Shown: positions 22,501 through 42,749 of the stretch, one piece after another
How the letters are laid out: every line of letters begins with the position of its first letter
Position numbering within the stretch: the first letter of the stretch is position 1
NCBI RefSeq assembly: GCF_964275005.1
Contig: NC_092700.1
Coordinates: 18,199,649 to 18,263,648 of the forward strand
Length of the DNA stretch: 64,000 nt
Source of the DNA: Diadema setosum
Lineage: Eukaryota > Echinodermata > Echinoidea > Diadematoida > Diadematidae
Direction: 5' to 3'
Notes under the pieces: generated by a model
Seen by the model: only the letters and a program-made list of their open reading frames with translations
Databases searched by the model: none
Told to the model about the DNA's origin: nothing
Program-made: the position numbers and the translations under genes

Positions 22501-22517
22501 AAACTATTATGTCGGTA

Positions 22518-22612
22518 CCAAGTTGATAGAATGTGTAATTTTCATGAACCCCCCCCCCCCCCTCCCTCTAGAAGGAGGGGGTTCATGAAAATTACACATT
22601 CCATCAACTTGG
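22518..22612. repeat. Hairpin with about 36-bp arms around a C/G run
   Basis: CCAAGTTGATAGAATGTGTA then ATTTTCATGAACCCCC is mirrored by GGGGGTTCATGAAAAT then TACACATTCCATCAACTTGG with one mismatch. The loop is CCTCCCTCTAGAAGGAGG, itself partly palindromic. The hairpin adjoins the partial MITE at 22225-22500. Confidence 0.8.
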
Positions 22613-23511
22613 AGATTGAGGAGAGAAGGAGAGATATTGGAAGAGAGTGAGAGAGGGGAGAAGGGAGAGAGAGATAGACAGACAGGGAGACCATGCCGCT
22701 GACAAAAAGTGACGAAATACTTTTGCTCCACACATTTCTCGGGCCCGGGTTTTTAAGTCTTTTTTATCAAAACGTGTAATTTGATCGTAAGTTCAATAGA
22801 TCAACTTTAACTTCCCCCCAAATCGATTACAAGTGATAAGTGCGTGATTGTAACTTAACAATGAACCAGGCTTTAGATAGACCGACCACGAATGGAAACA
22901 ACAACAACAACAATAACAACAACAAACCCTATCAACATTGATCAAGGCAAGACTGCTTTATACCTGGATGGATGGCGTTTAATGAGCATGCTAGTAGAGC
23001 TAGGTCTAAAAGGCAACGACTTGCACTGCGAGTAGTATACGTGACTGGCTCCCGCAGTGTTAGAAAATATATTTCCTCAATCTTTTCAAGTGCTAGAAAA
23101 CGTGTTGTGCAAACATGATACACATTGATAATTATTGAGAATAATTATGTGAACTCTTTTGGACCGGAAAGTTGTGTCTGCCCTTTTTCCTCTGTTTTTT
23201 TTTTTTTTTCTCATTCTGTGTTTTTTGTTGTTCTTTTTTACAATCTTTTTTCTTTTGCTATTTTCCCCCGTGGCAGTGAAAGTGTCATCCATGTCGTGTT
23301 TTGATTTCATAGGATACTGAAAAAGGACTACCATGTGACGGTTATTTCCTGTAAAACTTCAATGCCATAATATTGTTGCCTTTGCCTGATACGTGTAATT
23401 ATTACCTATACGAGGTAGTTTTGCGAGGCAATTACAGTTGTTATTTTGCAGGGTCGGGAGTTGAGCGGGCGATATTAGAGCATATTACGAGCATCCGGGG
23501 TTTTACATATA

Positions 23512-23700
23512 CAGTGGGCTCCCGTTATAACGAAATCCTCGGGACCGGCAGTTATTCTTTCGTCATATCGGAATTTTGTTATAACCGAACAAATAAACGA
23601 TAGAAATACATAGAGTGGATGACATTGCAGCCCAAATTTTTACTTCGTTATAACCAGATATTTGTTATAACCGCGTGTTCGTTATAACGGGAGTGCACTG
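23512..23700. repeat. pogo-type MITE (CAGTGGGCTCCCGTTATAAC)
   Basis: TA at 23510-23511 and 23701-23702 flank CAGTGGGCTCCCGTTATAAC on the left and GTTATAACGGGAGTGCACTG on the right. The inner part repeats TTCGTTATAACC. TA duplication with CAGTG ends fits a Tc1/mariner (pogo/Tigger) MITE. Related copies are at 24524-24700 and 56660-56846. Confidence 0.85.
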
Positions 23701-23712
23701 TAAAACAGGGAG

Positions 23713-23943
23713 GTGGGAAGAGAGATTCCACTCCTTCTCTTCCCACCTCATGTAAACATTCCGATCGACCACGAAGAGAAAACATTCAAGGACGTCGCTG
23801 CGTGTCGATTACACGCACCGCAGAAGAACGCCGATAAATCAACTCACACAAGGTCGACCACTTCCACTAGTTCCAGCAGCACGACGCGTCAAACAATGAC
23901 TAACTGCACAGTGACCATCAGTTATTACAACTCTCCAAATTGA
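23713..23943 (+). other. Open frame, possible terminal exon, unassigned
   Basis: A + strand frame (through FPPHVNIPIDHEEKTFKDVA and a Ser/Thr-rich tail) ends with TGA at 23941-23943, about ten bases before AATAAA, with no low-complexity cause. A weak AG (aaaacag) precedes it at the edge of the MITE. I do not recognise the protein, and it could be chance. It lies on the strand opposite to the protease and has no linked exons that I could find. Confidence 0.2.
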
Positions 23944-24162
23944 AACAGAAGCAAAAATAAAGTGTAAAAGCGTTCAGATGTTTGAAGTTCGCCTGTTACA
24001 ATTACATATGTATCTTTGAAGTTGGAGTTGAATGATATACATTGATGAACAATTTTTTTCAATTATTCGACATGTTGGTGATGATCTACAGGTAGTCAAA
24101 TGTGGCTTGATATCATAGTGTATAGCTGTATTCACATATTTTCTTAATTTACCTAGGGGATA

Positions 24163-24327
24163 GGTAATAATTATGATATTGACTGGCCATGAGGGAGATA
24201 CCAGATAAATATTGCCCGCACTGAAAGAATATTGCCCTCGTCTTCGACTCGGGCAATATTCTTTCAGTTTGGGCAATATTTTCTGGTATCTCCCTCGAGG
24301 CCAGTCAATATTATATAATTATTTACA
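24163..24327. repeat. Hairpin element with about 75-bp arms
   Basis: The left arm has ATATTGACTGGCC, GAGGGAGATACCAGA, AATATTGCCC and ACTGAAAGAATATTGCC. The right arm carries the complements (GGGCAATATTCTTTCAGT, TCTGGTATCTCCCTC, GGCCAGTCAATAT). The loop is only about TCGTCTTCGAC. This compact foldback could form a strong RNA or DNA stem. Confidence 0.85.
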
Positions 24328-24523
24328 GCGTAATGTCAAACAAGGAAAAATAAAAATCCAGAGAAGATATCATTACGAAAGGTCACACGTTTTCAAGAAA
24401 GAGACCATAGTGATAATATTCACGTTAACTATTATTGCCATACATTGGCAGACACACAAAATGCTCGCTTTATTATTCAGTGTTATTGGGAATGGAAACA
24501 AAGCAATAACTTCCTTGTTAGTA

Positions 24524-24700
24524 CAGTGGAATTCCTTAGTGCAATGGGAACTCAGTGTAACGAGATACGCTGTATTTTGTTGCATCAGTAGTCAATAACT
24601 AATACAAAACAAAGGAAATAAATTCATTGGGACCGGAGAAATCAGTTTGTTATATCAGGTATTTTGTTACAACAAATCTCTATATATCGAGTTTCCACTG
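24524..24700. repeat. pogo-type MITE, second copy
   Basis: TA at 24522-24523 and 24701-24702 flank CAGTGGAATTCCTTAGTGC on the left and TATATCGAGTTTCCACTG on the right. Inner GGGACCGG and TTTGTTATATCAG blocks parallel those of 23512-23700, so the copies are diverged family members. Confidence 0.75.
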
Positions 24701-24704
24701 TAGT

Positions 24705-25216
24705 GGAATTGTATTGTCGGATGAAGTAATTAGAGATTATAAAAAAATCATGGAGTTGATATAGAAGCTAAATTGACAGAACAACTATAGGAGAGTTTGT
24801 GGGGTGTCGACATTATCATCGCTATGTATGTGACTGTGAGCAATATCAGTTTCCGAAAAATATAAGCTAATATAGAAACTAGAATTATATGAAAATCCCA
24901 AACTTTCTATACATGCATTAAACTTTGTCCGATTTCAATGACGCTGTTCCGTCTTTGTGATGTAACGCTACGTCACGTCGAATCATGTCCAGTAGCTGTG
25001 TCTTTGGTAATGGACTTTAAAGAATTCCAGAAAACAGCGATGTGGATACGAGGACAGTATAGCATCCGCATAATTAAGCAAATTTCATGAAGTCATGATG
25101 CCATGACGTGGTCTCATAAATTTTCTGCCAGCGCATCGGTTTCACCCGTCCTATACATGTAGTTTATTTCTTTTGGCATGGAAATCTAAAGGGAAAAAAA
25201 CATAGCTCACTGCAAC

Positions 25217-25264
<48 letters not shown>

Positions 25265-26998
25265 CATGTGTTTTTGCAATAATCTATAGTACATGTAGTA
25301 TTGATTTTGTAAGGAGAATGTTTTAGTTCTAAACTATTGACCAAAAGATGAGCGCGTATGTATTCGCAAATTTAAATACGATATCACTGAAGCACGACGA
25401 TGTTTTGACTTTCGACAACTTCCATTAGTTTGAGTACGAAAGTGATGTAAACTCTACCATTCTGTTCGTCTGACTGAATTCCACACACTTTTGTCTTGTT
25501 TTGTTTTGTTTTTACTTCAGCTTGATCATAAGGTGGATTTGCAGTAAGTATACATGTGAAAAGTTTGTTTGCAAAGACCGTTAAGTCCATATTTGCCAAA
25601 TGGAGATATTTGCGATTAAAGGTCGAGAAAAATAAAGAGAATAATAAGAAAATTTTTGCTTCTTTTGACCATAACTTCAAAAATGTACCTTTATATGTAG
25701 TGACAAATATATCATTTAAAAGGTATTATTTTGTACTTTATGACAGAGACCGTACTTCAAAATCTTCAAAAATGGACTTATCGGTTTTTGCGAACAAACT
25801 CTTCATGTGTTACATGTGTTCAAAGGTTGCGAGAGTGGGCGTAGGCCCTACATGCTGCTTTCTTTGTACAAGAAAAGAATGGAGGACAATAGCAGGTTTT
25901 GTTTCCTTTTGTTTATTTTGCATTCACAATGTATAAGAGTATAAAACACATGTAGGGCCTACACGTACATTTATTGTATATGCAAAAAGACAACTCATAG
26001 AGTCCTCAAGTCCAACAACGACGACGATAACAACAACAACAACAACAGCAACAGCAACAACAACAACAAACAACGATTCTGTACAACATACATACAGCGG
26101 ATAACAGAGATTACAATAGCAACGTGCAGCAAAAATAACGTATCAGACGTAGGCCTATTGTGTCTGTAAATGTCTGTCCATAGCAATACGTAGGCATCAT
26201 TCATGCGCGCCTATGGAATTTCAAAACAAACCAACAAACAGAAAAACAAACAAACATAAAATCAAAACAGAACATACGAACGAACATGCAGATGAAATCA
26301 GCTCACAAGTATTGTACACATTACCACTAACAATGTTACATTCCACCAAGATACACGTATAGTCATACATCGAAAACTTCTTGTGTCATCTTGTGGATAC
26401 TCATACAGGGGTGTCAAAGTGTCTGTGATGATATTAAAGTGGATTTCTCTGCTGTTGATCTGTCGTTTCTGTATAACAATTTCTCGAAATCTTGTGCAAA
26501 ATACAGCAAAACAAAACTAAAACTAAAACAGACCAAAAAGTATACGTACATGAGCGTGAACTTTGCTTACATCTATATCCTTCAAAATTATCAGGGACCG
26601 CCGACACATTGAGATACCATCAATGAACTATGTATTACACTAGTCTGGAAGAGTACTTCTCAGATCATCGGCAAAAGCGTCATCTTCTACTATTGCAATG
26701 ATGCTGGAAAATGAAATTTAAGGAGCGTTTCATTTGAAACGTCACAGTCCAACACAGTCCAACACGACATGCATGAATGCACTGAAATAAGAGTTACAAA
26801 TTGATAAAATCTGACAGTTAACTTGAGACTACATTGGGGGGGGGGGAGGGGAAATCATCATTAAATTTCTCAGTATCAACTGTGAACCCTTACTGTGTTT
26901 TGTTTGGCGAATGGCATGCACGCTGGAGTACATTCTTCTCTGATTTGCACACAATAATCTGGAAACTAATTGTAAATGAACATTATAGAGAGTACTTA
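24705..26998. other. Intergenic with microsatellites, no gene seen
   Basis: A GT run lies at 25219-25261 and a CAA run at about 26015-26075. 25560-25880 contains a duplicated theme (AAATTTACC.../TTCAAAAATGTACC, TTTGCAAACAAACTCTTC) that reads as old repeat DNA. Short frames show no domain. Confidence 0.45.
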
Positions 26999-26999
26999 A

Positions 27000-27210
27000 A
27001 GGAAACCAAAACCCAAAAGAGAAAATGTGGATTGAGTGAAAGCAGCAACATTATACAACACATCAGTGAAAGTTTGAGTAAAATCGGACAATCGATGCAA
27101 AAGTTATGGTAATCTTCAAAATGTTGGTGTTGGAACTGCTGGATGAGGAGACTAGTAAAGGTTATGACGTCATGTGTGGACAACAATATAAAGAAAATAT
27201 AAAGGGAATT

Positions 27211-27292
<82 letters not shown>

Positions 27293-27458
27293 AAAAGAAA
27301 ATAATTTTAATGAAAAGTACACATTCTATCAACTTGATACTGACATAAGGGTAGCAATAGAAGTCCCCCCTGCATCCTGAAAGCGGTTAAAGTGCTCTTA
27401 TGTTAGAAAAGTTGCTGCTTTCACTCAATCTACATTTCTCTTTGGGTTTTGGTTTCTT
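27000..27458. repeat. TTAA-flanked MITE with internal CA microsatellite
   Basis: TTAA at 26996-26999 and 27459-27462 flank AGGAAACCAAAACCCAAAAG on the left and CTTTGGGTTTTGGTTTCTT on the right. About 48 bp at each end pair, including GATTGAGTGAAAGCAGCAAC against GTTGCTGCTTTCACTCAATC. The interior has the TTGGAACTGCTGGATGAGGA block and a CA run at about 27213-27290. It belongs to the same family as 13336-13898. Confidence 0.8.
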
Positions 27459-27789
27459 TTAATCTCATATATACAAAGTATCCCCAACTGTGGCACGATG
27501 GCCTTTCTGTTGGACTGAGGCACTTGTATACCTGAGTAGACTTGCTAATGTACATAGGGTGAAGTTTGGATGGATTACTGAATGCTGACACATGGCTGAT
27601 GACACAACTTGCCAAGTAAAGGCAAGTGCATCACACTTTATACAGGCAGAGTATGCGTGATGATGCCATTAATAAATGTGTTAGGCACGCTAGATATATA
27701 CTTTTGACAAATCTTGATTCAGGTTTCTTGCACTTTTGAATGCACGTCCCAATTGCTTATACAATATAGGCAACATCATAGCACATCAT

Positions 27790-28770
27790 ACTACGTATTC
27801 TGACACTCTTGTCTGCTTTTTATTTGTTTTTTTTTTTTTTGTTTCTGTAACTTTATTATACAAAGGCACTGCGGTATGTCTATTACAATACAACGATGTT
27901 CTATAATATTGCTTTGAACGGCGCTCTGACACACATTTACTTGAAAAAAAAAGACAGTTTTAACAGCGCTTTACAAACAATACGGGAAAAATTAAATGCA
28001 TATATGCATATAGGCATGCGAATATACTACTAAGTATGTACACATAGTCAACATAACACCAGTTTGTTTTCCATTTCGATCATTTTTCTTTTCTCTTTTT
28101 TTAAGAGAGTACGTCGTGCATTTTTTTATTACCCGCTGTTAACACTAACCTTTGATACTCGAGATGCATGCATTAAACATTGAGAGGTGGATTTAAATTT
28201 GGTGTCAGCATAAAAAGAGAACATTACCCATATTCAGTGGCTGATTTATCATTGATTCCATAGCGATGCTAATTACATAGAATTCTCTTTATTTAGAAAT
28301 GATTATTATACAATATCATTTACTTCATAAACTTCTTTAGGGAATGTTTGACTCCACAAAATTCAAATGCAATTCAAAATTGAGTTCAAAGAAACAAAAA
28401 AAAAAAAGGAAAGAAAGAAAGAAAGAAGGGAGGAAAGACAAAAAAGAGAGAAGTGTAGATAGACAGATGGATACAGAGTGATAGATAGACAGATAGATAG
28501 ATGGATAGATAGATAGATAGACAGACAGATAGATAGATGGATAGATAGATAGATAGATAGATAGACAGACAGATAGATAGATAGATAGATAGATGCTTTA
28601 ATAGATGAAATGGATAAATATCAACGGCATCTTTCCTAGGCTTGGGGACGAAAAGTTTACCCCTGGGGCTCTCCGTAATAACCTAGAGTGTATAATAAAA
28701 TATGACCAAAAATCACACATTTTTCTCTATAATTCTAATTGGTTAGTACTTGAAATGAATCAAACAGGGA
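27790..28770. other. Downstream flank of the protease gene, GATA microsatellite
   Basis: A GATA/GACA tetranucleotide run occupies about 28450-28597. TTTATT at 28288-28293 would be an AATAAA polyadenylation signal for the - strand protease, about 740 bases beyond its stop. No exon is seen. Confidence 0.4.
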
Positions 28771-29027
28771 CAAAATGACCACATGAAAGAGATAATGATT
28801 ATTTTAGTCATATACAACGGACTTAACGTGTTAATGTATCTTATCTTTCTTGATACGAAATGGCATGCAGTCTTGACGGCTGCTTACAATAGAATTTTCT
28901 TATCAAATGAATGGAAGCATACTTTGGTACCCGTAAGAAACAGGAGAGAGAGAAAAAAATACGCTTCGAGGCAAGACATAAACGGCGTTTAAAAGCTGCG
29001 TGGCTCCGCCCTTTACCGGAAGTGATG

Positions 29028-36846
<7,819 letters not shown>

Positions 36847-37150
36847 TTTGGATGTATCCTGGATCTGGATTCGACGGGGGGAAAAAGAATTTAAATGATT
36901 TTGAGTGTTACCTACAAAAACAAACAAGCAAACAAATAAACAAACAACACCAACAAAAAGTTCAAACACTTTCCTAAAAAGGGGGAGGTACCCCTCCGTT
37001 AAGGAGTAATCCTATTGTCTCGAGTTGAGACAATATCCTCTCTATAACTAACTTTGAAGATCATTGCCGTAAACCATCCACATTTTATAAACAACGTTTG
37101 CCGACCATAATATTCTCTCTAGAAGAAATTACTGTAAGTGGTCAATTCCA

Positions 37151-39787
37151 GCGTAACGGACATGACATTCAGACCACTTTTTTGTGATTCAAACCATCAC
37201 ACAGTGAAATTGGGAGTCTCCAAAAGTTTCTAATTGAGTTTATCAGACACATTTAAGTATATGGAACGTACACTGAAAATTTCATGGAAATTTATCAAGT
37301 GGTTGTTGAGAAATTGCATTTTTAGCGAGCGTAACGGACATGACACTAAATGGACAAGGCATTTTGATCTACTTATCATTATGAAAATTCCTGTGAATTT
37401 TTGGATAAGATGCAGCTGGTTTTGGTCTTGATTAAACCTTTAGGTCATGCTTTACTCATAAAGTCCTAATTTAGAGTAGTTTTACTGTTCATTCTTTTTT
37501 AATAGTTTAAAATATTGCGTAACGGACATGACACTTCGAGTGTAACGGACATGACAGTTTTGTCCACTTTTTGTAAGCTAAGAGAATTTTTTTATTACAA
37601 GGTATAACAGATATTCAATTGTTTGCATAGTAAGGTTAAAACATAGGGACACACATCATAACTGCAATCATGTAATATTTCTTATATTCATATCATTTTA
37701 GGGGGGTTAGTCTTTGTATATATTTACAAAACAAACAAATATATAAAAAATTCGCTCCTGCACCAGCTAGCTACAATTAGTGACAAATTTCCAGTTACTA
37801 CCACCCACCATAGCAAAACAGGACATATTACTATCTTATACTGTGGTTATTTTTTTCTTAGTGGCCTAATATTTGATACTTAATATTATACACTAGCGTA
37901 ACGGACATGACACCCTTGTAAGGTGGACCATATTTTCACTTCTTTGTTTCAAAATAAAAAGATTAAAATTACTGCACACTGCTAACTACATTATGTTCTT
38001 GAACAAAACATCAAAAAGTCCTTTTATTGCAGGTTTCAGTGATCTAACAGCTACTCTAAAGCACATGGAGTACAATGCCCAGAGTACCACAATGGCATAC
38101 ACATGTACATGTACAACACAGAAGATCATGTCTCCATATCTGCGGATAGGCAAAGAAAACAGAACAAACCAGAACCAGATCTGTATGAAATAAAAAGTTT
38201 GAATACAACATCATTAAAATGAACTCAGGATTGCATCAACTTTTATGCAATGAAACAGGACCACAAAACTGTTTGGTACCATTATCAAATTAATGTTATC
38301 ATCTGAAAGAAATAAGGTATGTAAATTTTATTTCTGCAAAGTTCTTTCATTTGGCATTAATGTCATCCTTGGAGTAGAATCATCCTCTGTTATCCAATCT
38401 TGGATAGACTATTGTAAAAACTTCCACTGCTAGTACCAGTACTTTATCATTGTCAACAAATGCTTTATTTTCTTGGCTAGAAGTGAATGATCAAGCCCCC
38501 TTTTTTTTCTGAGAATTTTCACAACATAATAATACCGGTAATCCATTTCCATGTAGAGTGGTCACCTGGGCAACAAAGTATTTCTTGTTTTCTTCACGGC
38601 AAATTCAACTCGTACAAATTGTATAATCCACTTCTTGCTTGCTTAGGCTTGCCAGAGTGGTGTACTGGTTACATTATTCTCACCAGCTTGTGAGTAGGAC
38701 TTTTTGAAATACTGGATGCTTTCCCTACAAACTGGTTGTAAATGATTATACAGTGTACCTTTCAGTGGATAAACATCTTCTCATACCATCTCAATATTGT
38801 GCTTTTTGTACGATGCTGTGTGCTGTCATATATACCGGTATATCCCTTGGCATAGAGGTATATCTAGTTTAGTTGTATTGATGAAATGGATAGGCAGCAT
38901 TCAGACCGACTTTCTCTGACGATAGAGCTACATGTACTGTCAACACGCTTAATAAAGAAACAATTCCATTCTCAGCCCTCTTGGCAAGTGATATCTCATT
39001 AACGTGCCACTGAAGGTGTGGATTTATAGAGTCATAGAGATGAGAGAGGTACATGTATGGATGAAGCACAAACTTTTTTTTTAAATTATGAGACAACACC
39101 ATCATTGAAGACATTGATGCTGGTGACATTTGGATTCTTTGTTGTATCATCAGTGATCATGTTCATTGGATGCACGAGGATCCATTTGTGCAGGAGTTCC
39201 TGCCTGTTGTGTTGACTCCATGGCGAATATGTGTTAAATGTTGTCTACAATGTACTTATATGTAGAAAGTGCTCATTTTAAGTATTGAAGGGAAGGCCAA
39301 CAGTGAAAACTCCACTGTCTAAATACTCCTTGGAATGACAGCTGCTGTTTATCAGTCAGGATTACAAGAGGTGGGGATGGATCAAACCGGTGTAACAGGG
39401 TAGCAAGATCATCTAAAATCAACAGTCTTCCAGTGGCAGAAAGCAAAGTCTAATTGTTTTTGTTTTATTGAGTGATGTGCAGACTTAATTATTTACTCAA
39501 GTATAGAAATGTCCTACTATCCTCAAGCAATTAAAACTAATCACCACAATGTTTCACTGAGCCACAGTGTTATTTCTGCCACTTGTCTAAATGAGGCGTC
39601 ATGTCCGTTACGCAAAGCGTCATGTCCGTTACGCCATTTACAGGAAAACTAGAAGTGGTATAGAAAAGCGGTTTCCACACATGCAAGGGGATTCAATCCT
39701 AACATAGAAAATGAATTTGCAGCAACTTTACACTAATTTCCTCTTGGCTATGAAAACTTATAGTGGAAAACGTAACGGACATGACGC
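37151..39787. mobile_element. Putative non-autonomous element marked by eight GTAACGGACATGAC words
   Basis: The 14-base word GTAACGGACATGAC occurs exactly at 37153, 37331, 37519, 37542, 37898 and 39772 on the + strand, and as its complement at 39598 and 39619. Most are preceded by GC or C. The interval between has no coding frame with a domain. Iterated words grouped near the two ends of a non-coding segment resemble transposase-binding repeats in non-autonomous DNA transposons, but I found no convincing terminal inverted repeat or target duplication. The cluster begins about 300 bases 5' of the protease start codon, in what should be its promoter. Confidence 0.5.
38222..39590. other. Interior of the GTAACGG element, no gene seen
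   Basis: AT-rich, unique-looking DNA with short frames only. There are no splice-joined frames and no recognised domain. Confidence 0.4.
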
Positions 39788-40508
39788 TTCAAATGTTAGA
39801 GAAATCACACAACTTTGAGGATCAATGGGTCAAAAAATGATGAATGCTGAGGAAGTTGGTTGTGATTTTCCGTTGATATATACACTGGACTATAATTCAA
39901 AAGCTGAACAAGGCCTCTAGGACATATCTGGCCTGCTTTAGAGACAGGAACACTAAACTCTTTAAAAATAGCCAAATTTTTGCCTCATTGCAACACATCA
40001 TACAGTATTTTCATTGACTGAGAAAAATACAAAATTTTGTAATGACAAAGATGAGACTAGTGAAAAATGAAAATATATATGTTACTTTTTCAGAATATTT
40101 GTGAACTTAAGTGAAACTCAAAACTTCATTTTTTCATCAAAGTGAACATTTCTCATGGAATTGCCCAAGTGTGGGTGTTTTTGAAACAAGGCGAAAGGAA
40201 CTTCAACTTGAGTGTAGTAGAATAAATATATATCGTACTCGGATGGGAAAAACAAATCTTTCAGCACGTTGACCCCCGGACACTTCAAAATCACCTTCTC
40301 ATGCGTTTCTGGTCTCATAAATGTCACAGTTCAGAATCACAGCATAGAATTATATCACGAAATGAGAGTAACTGGATATTCTCATTGGAAAGACAAGTGC
40401 TGTAATTCTCCTGTAACTCTGGTTCGTCATGTTATGTGATGTTAACATGCCTTGTTATGTGCAAATCAAAACAACGGCGTTAGACAAATTTAAACCGATG
40501 CAAACTTA

Positions 40509-40872
40509 GAGGTCCAGTTTACTCTTGGGAGCAGTGATTTTTTTTTTTTTCAAGATATCACATTTTTGATGCATATGCGTAGGTATGTTGTATCACAAAA
40601 CATCCTATATACCACACAAAGTTTTCGCAATAAAGCTTACGCGGATAATAAAATAAAGGAGATATCAGTATTTGTCTTAATTAACCATAACTGTAGACGG
40701 TTTAGTCTGGAAACATTTTAATTGTAACTATTGTTCACATTTCGTGTATTTAACAATACTTAACATCGATAATACGGATTGAAATTTTTACAGTGGTTGT
40801 TTCTATCCCTAACATTTATAAACTACTAATGCTGGGTTTTTGTTTCATCTGCAAATGGTCAATTATCCCTTT
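40509..40872. repeat. Dispersed 360-bp repeat, copy 1
   Basis: Aligns over its whole length with 62502-62847: AGGTCCAGTTTACTCTTGGG, AGCAGTGA, TCAAGATATCACATTT, ACCATAACTGTAGACGGTTT, AACTATTGTTCACATTT, CAGTGGTTGTTTCTATCCCT and ATTATCCCTTTAA. The right end still has CCTTTAA; the left TTAA is degraded. Confidence 0.75.
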
Positions 40873-40975
40873 AACCCGTTACGGAAGAGTCCCGAGTTTA
40901 CTCGGGCAAGTGTCTTTGGGAAATACGCACTTCTTGTTGTAGCAAAATCAGCCCATCCTCGACGGGTTACAGGAG
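40873..40975 (+). repeat. Repeat with CCCGAGTTTACTCGGG palindrome, copy 2
   Basis: Shares with 5941-6026 the order AACCCGT, GAGTCCCGAGTTTACTCGGG, CAAGTGTCTTTGGGAAATACG, TAGCAAAATCA, CGGGTTA. It abuts the 360-bp repeat. Confidence 0.6.
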
Positions 40976-41310
40976 AATTTCGGATGATTTTCAGACTTTT
41001 GTGTTTGAATGTTACATCTACAAATTGGTTATACTTGGTACAGAGTTTCAGAATTTTATTATAGTGATTGGGATGATGAATTAATATGTTTTCAAAATTC
41101 ATAACAAAGCACAATGAACGAGGATGATAACATCTCAGCTTTGCATAAAAAAGTGCATGATTGATTGTTCAAGGAAGAAGGACAAAAGAAGAAAACTTGC
41201 ACAAATATACGTTATTGCGCACAGGTAAAGTTGTTAAGCTAATGGTACTGAAACCATATAACACTGCTGCAGTACTGGAATATGTAAGCCTCTGTGCCAT
41301 CATCCTTGCT

Positions 41311-41426
41311 CAGTGCATTATGCTTTGTTTTGTTTTGTTGTTTGTTTGTTTTTTGAGTTAAAGTTTATCAGTGCATTATGCTTTGTTTTGTTTTGTTGTT
41401 TGTTTGTTTTTTGAGTTAAAGTTTAT
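41311..41426 (+). repeat. Perfect 58-bp tandem duplication
   Basis: 41311-41368 and 41369-41426 are identical, each from CAGTGCATTATGCTTTG through GTTTGTTTTTTGAG to AAAGTTTAT. Zero differences imply a very recent event or an assembly artefact. Confidence 0.9.
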
Positions 41427-42087
41427 CTGCTCAAGAACCAACATAAATCCCACAAATCTATGCATGGCACTAGCGATGTATACACAACATAAATTATTGA
41501 TGTGAAATCATATAATTGTTGGGAAAATTACATAAGTGGCATCATTGTCACGTGGCCAAGACGTGCTCTCAAGACGTGACGTCATAAATCACTTGTCGCC
41601 CGATGGTCATGATCATACCCATTACATTTCGACTTTATCTTACTGATCTACTGATTTGTTTTATTTCAACTTCATTCAAAACAAAATGCATGCAAATTGC
41701 GAAACGAAGCGATAGATTATTTCTCTTACTAAGACTACTCTTTCCTTGTAACATGGTGACACACTGGTATATTATACGTTATCATATTATTACTTTGCAT
41801 TAGATTGTTACTTATCAATACAATGTAACCTGCCTGAAATAGTGTTGGAAAGAAGGAATTGGGGGAAGACAAAGTAGCAAAGATATAAAACATTCATAGG
41901 CCTATATAGTAACACAATAGAATGAAACAACGTATAGTCCGCTCGATTTCGTGTTTCTTATTAGATGGGACTCCGTATTTATCCTCATTAATCCTGTAAA
42001 AAGACCAATGAAATCAATGTTCATATGAGTAAATTGAAAGTGAGTGGTGTTGAGGGGCAAATACTAAGGATATCACAGTCATATTAA

Positions 42088-42600
42088 AGCAGCGTTTACA
42101 CTTTGGCGAGTTGACATGGCGAGCAACGGCGAGTTAAGGCGAGTTGCCAAAATGAGGCACTCGCGATAACTCGCGTGAAGCTCACCATGTAACTCGGGAT
42201 AACTCGCGACAACTCGGCATGGCTCGGCGGAGCTCGTTCAAGCTCGGGACAACTCTCCTTGAAGTCGTGAGCAGTCCCAAAATTTTTGAACATGTTCAAA
42301 ATTTTTGCTAACTCGCTGTAACTCGTGCTGAACTCAGCTAGACTCGTTATATACTCGCGGTACTCGCAATAACTCGAAAGAAGCTCGAGATAAACTCGTA
42401 ATAACTCGTAATAACTCGCCATATTTGAGTATACGCGAGTGCATTCCGAGTTTACTAGAGCGAGATACGAGCACTGCGATCGTATTACGAGTAAAGGAGA
42501 GGTGCCCGCGAGATTAGCGCGAGTTCAGATCGAGCACCCCGAGTTACAGCGAGTTTCGTATGAGTTTAGTCAGATTGCGTTGCAAATGCACATTGACATG
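42088..42600. repeat. Left sub-terminal array of CGAGTT/AACTCG words
   Basis: From the left end inward, ACTCGC, AACTCG, GCTCG and GCGAGTT words recur every 8-15 bases, mostly as AACTCG(C/T) on the + strand up to about 42420 and as CGAGTT after it. Short conserved words at irregular spacing suggest binding sites for the element's own transposase or MADF protein, by analogy with other DNA transposons. Confidence 0.75.
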
Positions 42601-42749
42601 CCAGCTGAATAATAAATATCCAGTGTTCTATATTTTTCCACATATATTTTAAAATCAGAGCACATTTTAATCGACCCACTCATGTACACGTACTTTTAAA
42701 ACGGCCATTGTCACTGTATTATTACAACTTGCAAAAACAGGAGAGGAAT

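Noticed and set aside
25560..25940. 126-codon + strand frame
   Set aside because: AT-rich, partly an internal duplication, no domain or splice support.
37151..39787. Spaced exact repeats considered as a CRISPR array
   Set aside because: Spacing is irregular (9 to about 1700 bases), the word is only 14 bases and occurs in both orientations, there are no cas genes, and the context is eukaryotic.
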